NCBI RefSeq assembly: GCF_002909375.1 | Contig: NZ_PPXD01000004.1 | Span: 1 to 41,977 of the forward strand | Length of the DNA: 41,977 nucleotides | DNA from: Cryobacterium zongtaii | GTDB taxonomy: Bacteria > Actinomycetota > Actinomycetes > Actinomycetales > Microbacteriaceae | Direction of reading: 5' to 3' | Part shown: positions 34,601 to 41,595 of the stretch, piece by piece | Numbering within the stretch: position 1 is the first letter of the stretch | How the letters are laid out: every line of letters begins with the position of its first letter | The notes under the pieces: model-generated | The model's input: the letters and a program-made list of their open reading frames with translations, nothing else | Databases searched by the model: none | Told to the model about the DNA's origin: nothing | Made by a program: the position numbers and the translations under genes

Positions 34601-36052
34601 TCAGACCACATCGGCGAGGTACCCGGTGTCGGGCAGTGGATGCCGCAGCAGCGACTCCCAGGCCAGCCCGAGGGCGTCGAGGGCACGCGGCATCTCGTCG
34701 GGACCGGAGCAGAACGGGATGCGCAGGAACCTCTCGAACGCTCCGTCGATGCCGAAGCGCGGGCCGGCCGGCAGCAGCAGCCCCTGGGTGCGCGCCGCGA
34801 GGGCGAGCTGGGAGCTGACCGGCCGGCCGAGGTTGACCCACAGGGTGACGCCGCCGTCCACGTGGGGCACCTGCCAGTCGGGGAACCGCGTGCTCAGACC
34901 CGTCACGAGACGGTCCCGCCCCGCCCGCAACAGCGTCCGGCGGGACTCGAGAATCTCGGGCAGCTCCCGCAGCAGCCGGGTGACGATGAGCTGCTCCAGC
35001 ACCGGGGTGCCGAGATCGTTGGCGAGCCGGGCCGCGGCCACCTTGCGGATCAGGCCGGGGTCGGCCCGGATCCAGCCCACCCGCAGACCGCCCCAGACCG
35101 TTTTACCCACGGACCCGACGGTGACGGCGAGGTCGGGCCGGTCGGGGTCGGCCGAGGCGGCGAACGGGCCGAACTCCCCCGGCCGGTCGATGTCGAGTTC
35201 GCCGATGGTTTCGTCGCTGATCAGCACGGTGCCCTGCCGGGCGGCCGCGACCAGCACCCGTTCTCGTTGGGCAACGGGCATGGTCTGCCCGGTGGGATTC
35301 TGGAAGTCGGGCATCAGGTAGCCGAGCACCGGATTGCTGCGCTGGATCGTCTGCAACAACGCCGACTCGTCCCAGCCGGCGTCCGCGCCGGGCAGCGCGG
35401 CGGTGACCGACACCGGCATCAGGCGACCGCCGGCCGCCCGCAGCGCCTCGTAGGCATGCGGGTAGGTCGGCGTCTCGACGAGGACCCTGTCGCCCCGGCT
35501 GATCAGCACCCGCGCGAGCAGGGCGATGGCGTGCTGGGCGCCGACGGTGACCATGATCTGTTCGGGCTCGGTGGGCAGCCCCCTGGCCCGGTAGCGGTCG
35601 GCGATGGCCCGGCGCAGTTCGGGCAGGCCGACGGGGTCGAAGCCAGAGCCGGTCAGGTGCGCCGGCAGGTCCGCCGCGGCGAGCGCGGCCACCTCGGCGA
35701 GGCCGGGCCAGGCGGGCAGCACCGCCTGGCCGAGATCGAGCACGCCGGCCGGCACCGCGGCATCCGCCACGACGGTCACCCCGGGCAGACGGGCGACACT
35801 GCCGGAGCCCCGCACACTGTGCAGATAACCGGCTTCGCGCAGCTGCCGGTACGCGGCCGTGACCGTGGTGCGGCTGAGCCCCAGCCTGATGCCGAGGTCG
35901 CGTTCGGCGGGCAGCCGGCTATCGGTGGGGATGCGGCCGTCGAGGGTGAGTAGGCGGATGCGGTCGGCCAACGCCCGGTAGGCGCTGCCCGCCGTGCGCC
36001 AGTCGCCCAGCAATGACTCCAGGCCGCGGGCGGTGAGCTGGTTCGACGACAT
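34601..36052 (-). CDS. yczR: MocR family transcriptional regulator (GntR wHTH fused to aminotransferase fold), YczR-like
   Basis: 483 residues. The N-terminal winged helix (SAYRALADRIRLLTLDGRIP, SRLPAERDLGIRLGLSRTTV, AGYLHSVRGSG) is joined to a fold-type-I PLP domain. The PLP Lys is expected in TVGSVGKTVWGGLRVGW; other PLP contacts are in VGAQHAIAL and PDFQNPTGQ. It is divergent from yczE, the pairing that defines the YczR group. MocR regulators usually bind direct repeats in the shared promoter, and a candidate pair is present. A hairpin GGTCTG/CAGACC (34588-34607) overlaps the stop codon and may be its terminator. Confidence 0.9.
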   Translation of the reverse strand: MSSNQLTARGLESLLGDWRTAGSAYRALADRIRLLTLDGRIPTDSRLPAERDLGIRLGLSRTTVTAAYRQLREAGYLHSVRGSGSVARLPGVTVVADAAVPAGVLDLGQAVLPAWPGLAEVAALAAADLPAHLTGSGFDPVGLPELRRAIADRYRARGLPTEPEQIMVTVGAQHAIALLARVLISRGDRVLVETPTYPHAYEALRAAGGRLMPVSVTAALPGADAGWDESALLQTIQRSNPVLGYLMPDFQNPTGQTMPVAQRERVLVAAARQGTVLISDETIGELDIDRPGEFGPFAASADPDRPDLAVTVGSVGKTVWGGLRVGWIRADPGLIRKVAAARLANDLGTPVLEQLIVTRLLRELPEILESRRTLLRAGRDRLVTGLSTRFPDWQVPHVDGGVTLWVNLGRPVSSQLALAARTQGLLLPAGPRFGIDGAFERFLRIPFCSGPDEMPRALDALGLAWESLLRHPLPDTGYLADVV

Positions 36053-36058
36053 GAAGCC

Positions 36059-36105
36059 ACTCTAGGCAAATTGGCTACTTGAGGACAGGGTGCTGATGCA
36101 ATTGG
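36059..36105. promoter_or_regulatory. yczR/yczE shared control region with AATTGG direct repeats
   Basis: GCAAATTGG (AATTGG at 36069-36074) and GCAATTGG (AATTGG at 36100-36105) are direct repeats 31 bp apart, about three helical turns, suited to a MocR dimer. On the minus strand TAGAGT (36064-36059) is a -10-like hexamer ending 6 nt before the yczR ATG, so yczR may be leaderless and the nearer repeat would sit on its promoter. Confidence 0.5.
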
Positions 36106-36115
36106 ATTGACTCTC

Positions 36116-36736
36116 ATGACCCGTCGTGTGATTCAGCTCATCATTGGCCTCTTCCTGTATGGGATCGGTATCGCGTTGATCGTGCGCGGCGCGATCGGGG
36201 TGGCCCCGTGGGACGTACTGACCCAGGGCATCGACGGGCAGCTGCACCTCGGTTTCGGAGTCATCACCACGATCATCAGCGGCATCGTGTTGCTGCTGTG
36301 GATCCCGCTCAAGCAGCGGCTGGGCATCGGCACCGTCCTGAACGCTGTGCTTGTGGGCCCGGCGGCGGATGTGGGCCTGTGGCTGGTGCCGGCAGACCTC
36401 GCCCTGTGGCTGCGAGTGTTGCTGTTCGCCGCCGGGTTGCTGCTGCTGGCCATCGCCTCGGGTATCTACATCGGTGCGGGACTCGGCCCCGGTCCGCGCG
36501 ACGGCCTGATGACCGGGCTGCACGCCCGCACCGGCTGGCCGATCTGGACGGTGCGCACCGGCATCGAGGGCCTGGTTCTCGCGACCGGCTGGGTGCTCGG
36601 CGGCAACGTCGGGGTGGGCACCGTGCTGTTCGCCCTCCTGGTGGGGCCGCTCTGTCAGTGGACGCTGCCGCTGTTCGCCAGGGACCGGGACCGCAGCCGT
36701 CGTGAGGCGACGACCCCCGCGTTCGATCCCGCGTAG
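36116..36736 (+). CDS. yczE: YczE/YitT family integral membrane protein
   Basis: 206 residues, nearly all hydrophobic, with about five helices (QLIIGLFLYGIGIALIV at the start; WLRVLLFAAGLLLLAIASG in the middle). The motifs GVAPWDVLTQGI and GAGLGPGPRDGLMTGL are the family signatures. The function is unknown; the pairing with YczR suggests a vitamin B6-linked or metabolite transport role controlled by a PLP-binding regulator (inference). ATG 36116 is preferred to an in-frame TTG at 36107; neither has a Shine-Dalgarno. Confidence 0.88.
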   Translation: MTRRVIQLIIGLFLYGIGIALIVRGAIGVAPWDVLTQGIDGQLHLGFGVITTIISGIVLLLWIPLKQRLGIGTVLNAVLVGPAADVGLWLVPADLALWLRVLLFAAGLLLLAIASGIYIGAGLGPGPRDGLMTGLHARTGWPIWTVRTGIEGLVLATGWVLGGNVGVGTVLFALLVGPLCQWTLPLFARDRDRSRREATTPAFDPA

Positions 36737-36800
36737 CTCGCGAAAGCGGCCCGGTGGCGACCTCGGCCGGCGGAGGCGACCACTTTCCCGCTCTCGCGGG
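36737..36800. repeat. REP-like palindromic element, copy 2
   Basis: CTCGCGAAAGCGG at the left pairs imperfectly with CCCGCTCTCGCGGG at the right. The arm CGCGAAAGCGG and the inner GAGGCGACC match copy 1 (18166-18228). It fills the convergent gap between the yczE stop and the merR-type gene, beginning at the base after the TAG. Confidence 0.6.
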
Positions 36801-36815
36801 ATGAACGCCGCCTCG

Positions 36816-37571
36816 TTAGAGGGTGCGGTCCAGGTGGGCCGCTAGGGCGTCACGCACGAAGCCGGCCCCGGCCTGGCCGCCGTAGTGGGCCGCGAATCTG
36901 TCGTCGGCGACGTACATCTCGCCGAGCCCGCGCACGTAGGCGGCGGCCGGGTGGCCGTTCTCTCGCGGGATGCCGGGCACACCGTCGAGCCACTCCACGT
37001 GCCGCCGGGCTAATTCCTGCGCCTCGGCACCGGCGGGAGCGATCCGTCGCGCGGCGGCATCCTGCCAGTCGGCCTGGAGCGCGGCGGTCGTCGCCTGCCA
37101 CTGGGCACGTTGCGCGGGGCTCATGCCCCGCCACCACCTGTCGCCGCCGGCGTAGGCGTCGGCTCCCCAGCGCTGTTCGACCTCCTCCTTATGAGTGGTG
37201 TGGTCGAAGCCGTCGAACATCGCCTCTGCCATGAGCTGGTCCTTCCTCTCCAAAGCTGTGATGGTGGTCTGCACCGACCGGATCTGACGCTGCAACCTGT
37301 GTTGCTCCTGCTCGAGCCAGCCGAGGTGCGATCGCAGGGCCGCCGCTTCGTCGGTCTCAAGGTCGAGCACCTCACGAATCGCCGGCAGCCCGAGGCCCAG
37401 CGCGCGCAGCAACAGGATGCGTTGCAGCCGCACGAGCGCCCGGTCGTCGTAGTAGCGGTAGCCGTTGGCTGCGATCCGGCTCGGTGGGAGCAGCCCCTCG
37501 GCGCCGTAGTGGCGCAGGGTGCGGCTCGTGGTTCCGGCCAACCGGGCGATGTCCTGGATCGAGTGGTCCAT
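36816..37571 (-). CDS. MerR family regulator with TipAS-like effector domain
   Basis: 251 residues. The winged helix at residues 1-70 has the MerR pattern (IQDIARLAGTTSRTLRHYGA, GYRYYDD). A helical linker (about 75-110, EQEQHRLQRQIRSVQTTI) mediates dimerisation. The C-terminal domain resembles TipAS, which in TipA binds thiopeptide antibiotics (EVEQRWGADAYAGGDRWWRG, GMSPAQRAQWQA). It is likely a drug-responsive activator, and probably autoregulated through the 19-bp-spacer promoter just upstream. AAAGGA lies 11 nt before the ATG. The target genes beyond itself are unknown. Confidence 0.9.
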   Translation of the reverse strand: MDHSIQDIARLAGTTSRTLRHYGAEGLLPPSRIAANGYRYYDDRALVRLQRILLLRALGLGLPAIREVLDLETDEAAALRSHLGWLEQEQHRLQRQIRSVQTTITALERKDQLMAEAMFDGFDHTTHKEEVEQRWGADAYAGGDRWWRGMSPAQRAQWQATTAALQADWQDAAARRIAPAGAEAQELARRHVEWLDGVPGIPRENGHPAAAYVRGLGEMYVADDRFAAHYGGQAGAGFVRDALAAHLDRTL

Positions 37572-37624
37572 CGGTGTCGCGGTCCTTTCGGTAGCGGCGT
37601 CGGGCGGGCCGCCCGGCGACGTCC

Positions 37625-37655
37625 AGGATAATTCTTGACGCTACGTCAATGTCAA
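37625..37655 (-). promoter_or_regulatory. MerR-type promoter with 19-bp spacer and palindromic operator
   Basis: Minus strand: -35 TTGACA (37655-37650), -10 TATCCT (37630-37625), spacer 19 bp. The palindrome TTGACG-TAG-CGTCAA fills the spacer at 37649-37635. Long spacers with a central palindrome are the hallmark of promoters that MerR proteins untwist. The -35 includes the TGA stop codon of the upstream M20 gene. Confidence 0.8.
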
Positions 37656-38866
37656 CCGCAGAATGCGACGATGGTGTCTTCGAGGATCTCGGCGACCTGA
37701 TGGATCGACGACTCCGTGGCCCACTCGACAGGGGCGTGCGCTCCGGCGCCGTCGACCCCGAACAGCAGGCACTGGATGCCGGCCTCCCGGACCAGGCCGG
37801 CGTCGGTCCAGAACGGCTCGCCCCTCTGCACGACAGCGTGGCCGAGCACCCGTTCGGCCTGCTCGTCGAGCAGGCGCACGATGGGCCAGTTTGGATCGGC
37901 CTCGAATGCGCCGCGGGCGACGAGACGGGTGAGGTCGTAGCGGAAGTCGGCGGTGTCACGGGCCAGGCGGTCGAGGAGGCGCCGCAGCTCGGCCTCGATC
38001 AGCTCCGGGGTCTCGCCGGGCAGCGTGCGCCGCTCGATGGTGAGGGTGGCACTCGCGGCGACGGTCGCGGCATCCGTACCGCCGGTGATCGTGGCGACCC
38101 GGACGCTGCCGTGGCCGAGCAGCGGGTGCGCGGGTTTCTGCTCAATGCCGGCCCGGAGCTCATCGAGGCCCTGAAGCACCAGGCCGGCATGCCGGATGGC
38201 GTCGACGCCCTGGCCGGGCATCGACCCGTGGGCCGCCCGCCCGTGCAGGGTGAGCTCGAACCAGGCGAAACCGCGGTGGCAGACGGTGAGGCTGAGCTCG
38301 CTCGGCTCCACGACGATGGCCGCGTCGGCGGTGAACCGCCGCAGCACCTCCTCGGTGCCCAGGCTGCCGAATTCTTCGTCGGCCACCAGCGTCACCAGCA
38401 GATCGCCGGCCAGCGGCGTGAGGGTGGCCCGGTGCGCGGCGACCAGGACGGCGGCCAGGCCTCCCTTGGTATCGAAGGCACCGCGACCGTGCACCCGGTC
38501 GGAGTGCCGGGCGCCGGAGAACGGGTCGCCCTCGTAGCCGTCGACCCCGACGGTGTCGAGGTGGGCGTTGAGCATCAGGGAGGCACCATCGCCGGTGCCG
38601 CGCTTGATGCCGACGATGGACGGCCGGCCGGTACGTTCCTCCAGCCGATGCACCTCGAAACCTCGCGCGGCCAGCCACTGCGCGCACCAGTCGGCGATCT
38701 CGGCCTCGCCGGCGCCGTCCGGGCAGAGGTCGGGGTTGGTGGAATCGATGGCGATGAGGCGGGCGGCCAGCACGACGGGATCCAGGTGACCGTTGTCACC
38801 CGGCTCGAGCGAGCCGGGTTCGAGGGCGCCGGTCGGGCCCGGCTCGTGAGAAGGGTTCGTCGCCAT
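37652..38866 (-). CDS. M20 family metallopeptidase (ArgE/DapE-like deacylase)
   Basis: 404 residues. Metal-binding motifs of the family: NAHLDTVGVD (H-x-D), GRGAFDTKGGLA (bridging Asp), ADEEFGSLGTEE (catalytic Glu-Glu), VEPSELS, and a C-terminal His in a segment before the stop. The dimerisation domain begins around FELTLHGRAAHGSMP. It hydrolyses N-acyl amino acids or small peptides; the true substrate cannot be told from sequence. The N-terminal 28 residues are Pro/Gly/Glu-rich. Little Shine-Dalgarno precedes ATG 38866, but TAGGTT (38878-38873) is 6 nt upstream, suggesting a leaderless start. Confidence 0.87.
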   Translation of the reverse strand: MATNPSHEPGPTGALEPGSLEPGDNGHLDPVVLAARLIAIDSTNPDLCPDGAGEAEIADWCAQWLAARGFEVHRLEERTGRPSIVGIKRGTGDGASLMLNAHLDTVGVDGYEGDPFSGARHSDRVHGRGAFDTKGGLAAVLVAAHRATLTPLAGDLLVTLVADEEFGSLGTEEVLRRFTADAAIVVEPSELSLTVCHRGFAWFELTLHGRAAHGSMPGQGVDAIRHAGLVLQGLDELRAGIEQKPAHPLLGHGSVRVATITGGTDAATVAASATLTIERRTLPGETPELIEAELRRLLDRLARDTADFRYDLTRLVARGAFEADPNWPIVRLLDEQAERVLGHAVVQRGEPFWTDAGLVREAGIQCLLFGVDGAGAHAPVEWATESSIHQVAEILEDTIVAFCG

Positions 38867-38966
38867 TCACCGAACCTAGTGCCCGATGGCCCGGTCCGGC
38901 AGGGGGCCTCCCCCGGCGGCCGGGCGGAGCACTGTTTACCCTGGCGATGGTTTCGGCCAGAATTGC

Positions 38967-39809
38967 ATGATGGGAGACGAAGCCGCCGTGGATGCTCCGG
39001 CGACGCCGGAGCGGGCATCCGCGAACGCGCCGCTTCGCCTGCTGGCAGCGGCACTGATTTCGACCTCGGCGGTGCTGTTGTTCGCACTGCGGATGCCGCT
39101 GCCCGGCTACGCCACGCTCGCGGCGGCCCTGCTCGTGGCCGTGCTGGTGGACCGGGCGCTGTTCCGCGACCTGCTCCTCATCGCGGTCGGGCTCCTGATC
39201 ATCAGCACCATCTCGGTCGAGGCCGACATCAGTTATCCCAACATGGCGCTGATGGGGGTGGTGCTCTCGGCCGCGGTGGCCGTGCCGTACCTCATCTCAC
39301 GGCGCGCCTTCGGGGACCGCCAGGTCTGGTTCCCTATCAAGACCGGGCAGCGCTGGACCACCCTGGAACGCTGGTACCTGGTGGGTGTGCTGCTGCTGGG
39401 GTACCTCATTCTGCCGAGCTATTTCATCCGCTCCGGCGCCTACTTGAATTGGCCGAGCATCAGCGCGCCCGACGAGCTCGGCCGGCTTTTCGTTGGCGTG
39501 GGGTTCGTGGGCATCTGGGACGAACTGTTCTTCATCTGCACTGTGTTCGCCCTGTTCAGGCGGCACTTCTCCTTCTGGACGGCGAACCTCCTGCAGATGG
39601 TGATCTTCGTCTCGTTCCTGTGGGAACTCGGCTACCGCAGCTGGGGGCCCCTGTTGACGATCCCTTTCGCCCTGCTGCAGGGCTACACCTTCTCGATCAC
39701 GAAATCGCTGACCTACGTGGTCTGCGTACACCTGCTCTTCGACCTCGCGGTGTTCCTCGTGCTGGTGCACGCCCACAACCGCGACTGGCTGACGATCTTC
39801 CCCTACTGA
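38967..39809 (+). CDS. CPBP-like integral membrane protein with degenerate protease motif
   Basis: 280 residues with about eight hydrophobic helices. Placement in the CPBP (Rce1-like) family rests on the last third: GIWDELFFICTVFALF at the position of EExxxR, FLWELGY at the position of FxxxH, and VHLLFD resembling the third motif. The first Glu is Asp, the Arg is missing, and the second-motif His is absent, so proteolysis is doubtful. ATG 38967 is chosen (MMGDEAAVD); it lacks a Shine-Dalgarno, and GTG 38988 is an alternative. It is divergent from the M20 gene and followed by 117 bp of control region. Confidence 0.65.
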   Translation: MMGDEAAVDAPATPERASANAPLRLLAAALISTSAVLLFALRMPLPGYATLAAALLVAVLVDRALFRDLLLIAVGLLIISTISVEADISYPNMALMGVVLSAAVAVPYLISRRAFGDRQVWFPIKTGQRWTTLERWYLVGVLLLGYLILPSYFIRSGAYLNWPSISAPDELGRLFVGVGFVGIWDELFFICTVFALFRRHFSFWTANLLQMVIFVSFLWELGYRSWGPLLTIPFALLQGYTFSITKSLTYVVCVHLLFDLAVFLVLVHAHNRDWLTIFPY

Positions 39810-39874
39810 CCGGACTGGTCGGGCTGGCCGGGCTACCTTCGGATTTGCCGTGAGGGCCTTGCCGGGCGTCAAGA

Positions 39875-39914
39875 CGCGATATATCTTGAGATGCATTGAA
39901 CGCGATATATCGCG
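39875..39914. promoter_or_regulatory. PadR operator pair upstream of the DUF4097-PadR operon
   Basis: CGCGATATATC at 39875-39885 and the perfect 14-bp palindrome CGCGATATATCGCG at 39901-39914 are 26 bp apart. PadR regulators commonly bind ATAT-centred palindromes near their own promoters. The second box ends just before AAGGAG (39915-39920), the ribosome binding site of the first gene, so repressor binding would block transcription start or early elongation. Confidence 0.65.
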
Positions 39915-39926
39915 AAGGAGAAGACT

Positions 39927-40799
39927 ATGACGCAGGAAAAATGGCTCGTCGCCCCCGGGCAGACGAAGGTCATCGATGTTGAGCTGGTTCGCTCGCTCAA
40001 AGTGGGCCTGATCGGCGGAAAAGTCGACGTGATCGGCAGCGACGAACCGGGCGCGCGCATCGAGGTGCACAGCGTCTCGGGCAAGGACCTCAAGATCTCG
40101 GTGGTCGATGACACCCTCGAGATCGATCACCCCCAGCTGCGCTGGGACAACTTCATCGACGTGTTCGCCTCCTTCCGCGGCAGCGCCAAGGCCGAGGTGA
40201 GCATCACCGTCCCCCGCGATGTCGCCATGAAATTCGGCGTCGTCACGGCTGACGCCCTCGTAACGGGGCTGCGCAATGACGCCAAGCTCAGCACGGTCTC
40301 CGGCGACCTCGTGGTCGACGACATCATCGGCGACCTCGAGCTCAACGGCGTGAACGGGGAGATGTCGGTTCGCAATCACACCGGCAACATCGTGGCGCAC
40401 ACTGTATCCGGCGACGTCACCGCGAGCGGCGACATCGGCCGGTTCACCGTCGACGGCGTCACGAGCGCTGTCTTCCTCGATATCGACGGCGTGCCAGACC
40501 AGGTCTCCACCAACCTCGTCAGCGGCAGCCTGACCGTTCGCATCGGCGCCGACGTGCCGACCCGCTACAAGATCAACACCGTCTCCGGCACCCTGCAGCT
40601 GGACAACCAGACCATCCGCGGCACCCTCGGCAAGGGGTACGACGGCAGCACCGGCAACCTCGACGGTGCCTGGCTCGACCTGCGCGCGAACTCGGTATCC
40701 GGAAACATCTCGGTCATCCGCCGCCACGGCGCCGGCGTCAACGACGCGGGCAGCACGGCCGGCAGCACCGACACCGCGGGTGACGGAGCGTCATCATGA
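39927..40799 (+). CDS. DUF4097 family beta-helix-like repeat protein
   Basis: 290 residues with AAGGAG 6 nt before the ATG. There is no signal peptide and no membrane helix, so it is probably cytosolic. It contains a series of short strand repeats with VSGD/VSGN turns (LSTVSGDLVVDDI, HTVSGDVTASGDI, NTVSGTLQLDN, NSVSGNISVI), the pattern of DUF4097 proteins, which form adhesin-like beta-helices of unknown role. The last 4 bp overlap the PadR gene (ATGA), so the two are coupled; in this family such pairs often respond to envelope stress (inference). Confidence 0.85.
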   Translation: MTQEKWLVAPGQTKVIDVELVRSLKVGLIGGKVDVIGSDEPGARIEVHSVSGKDLKISVVDDTLEIDHPQLRWDNFIDVFASFRGSAKAEVSITVPRDVAMKFGVVTADALVTGLRNDAKLSTVSGDLVVDDIIGDLELNGVNGEMSVRNHTGNIVAHTVSGDVTASGDIGRFTVDGVTSAVFLDIDGVPDQVSTNLVSGSLTVRIGADVPTRYKINTVSGTLQLDNQTIRGTLGKGYDGSTGNLDGAWLDLRANSVSGNISVIRRHGAGVNDAGSTAGSTDTAGDGASS

Positions 40800-41401
40800 C
40801 CCCGATCTTCGCCCATGGCAGCCTGCGCCTCTACCTGCTGAGCCTGCTTGCCGAGCGTCCTCGGCACGGCTACGAGCTCATCCAGGCATTGAGCGACCGC
40901 TTCGGCGGCACCTACAGCCCGAGCGCCGGGACCATCTACCCGCGCCTGGCAAAGCTCGAGGAGGAGGGTCTGGTCACCAAGACGGCCGGCGACCGCAAGA
41001 CCGTGTACGAGATCACCGACGCCGGCCGCGCCGAGCTCGCCGCCCGCGCCGACGACCTGGCCAATATCGAGAGCGAGGTCACCGACTCGGTGCGTCGCCT
41101 CGCCGACGAGGTCCGTACGGGGGTCACCGAGGCCATGAAGAGCCTGCGCGCCGACCTGGCCTCGGCCGCCCGCCAGAAGCCACCAGAGCCGACGAAGTCC
41201 ACGGCGGACGCCCGCCCCACCGGCGACGCGAACCTGGCGCTGAGGGAGGCCGACATGGTGCTCAACGAGTTCCGGCAGCAGGTGCGCGCCGACCTGCGCC
41301 GCCAGGCCTACCGTTCGACGATGCCGGCCGACACCGTGCCGGAACTGCGGCGCCAGCTCGACGCCGTGCGTGCCAGCATCCGCGACTCGCTCACGCGGTA
41401 A
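40796..41401 (+). CDS. PadR family transcriptional regulator
   Basis: 201 residues. The N-terminal winged helix is typical: LRLYLLSLLAERPRHGYELI, FGGTYSPSAGTIYPRLAKLE, EEGLVTKTAGDRKTVYEIT. A long C-terminal helical part (about 90-200) forms the dimer arm and is longer than in the shortest PadR proteins. It likely represses its own operon through the CGCGATATATCGCG boxes upstream of the DUF4097 gene. The inducing signal is unknown. Confidence 0.92.
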   Translation: MTPIFAHGSLRLYLLSLLAERPRHGYELIQALSDRFGGTYSPSAGTIYPRLAKLEEEGLVTKTAGDRKTVYEITDAGRAELAARADDLANIESEVTDSVRRLADEVRTGVTEAMKSLRADLASAARQKPPEPTKSTADARPTGDANLALREADMVLNEFRQQVRADLRRQAYRSTMPADTVPELRRQLDAVRASIRDSLTR

Positions 41402-41419
41402 CCTGCGCGGCAGCTGGGA

Positions 41420-41450
41420 GAGTCCGGACGCACGGTGGAGGCCCGGACTC
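41420..41450 (+). terminator. Hairpin after the PadR gene
   Basis: GAGTCCGG (41420-41427) pairs perfectly with CCGGACTC (41443-41450) over a 15-nt loop, 19 bp after the PadR stop. It has no T run but is the best terminator candidate for the operon. The following 110 bp, to the next promoter, show nothing I recognise. Confidence 0.5.
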
Positions 41451-41559
41451 CCCAGGCACAGCGTGCGGAACTGCGCGCCCATCAGCCGGAACGATGCGAA
41501 CGATCGACCGGACTTCAGCTGCGAAAACGCCCGGCTGATCCTGTCAATGTGCCGACAAC

Positions 41560-41587
41560 TTGACAGCGAGGTGCATCGGAGTAGTGT
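41560..41587 (+). promoter_or_regulatory. Strong promoter of the KimA-like permease
   Basis: -35 TTGACA at 41560-41565, 16-bp spacer, -10 TAGTGT at 41582-41587, then 8 nt to GTG 41596. The distance implies transcription starting at the start codon (a leaderless mRNA) and leaves no space for a riboswitch. Confidence 0.6.
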
Positions 41588-41595
41588 CGTCCCTC

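Noticed and set aside
41402..41595. Possible c-di-AMP riboswitch upstream of the KimA-like gene
   Set aside because: No recognisable conserved core, and the promoter placement leaves no leader.
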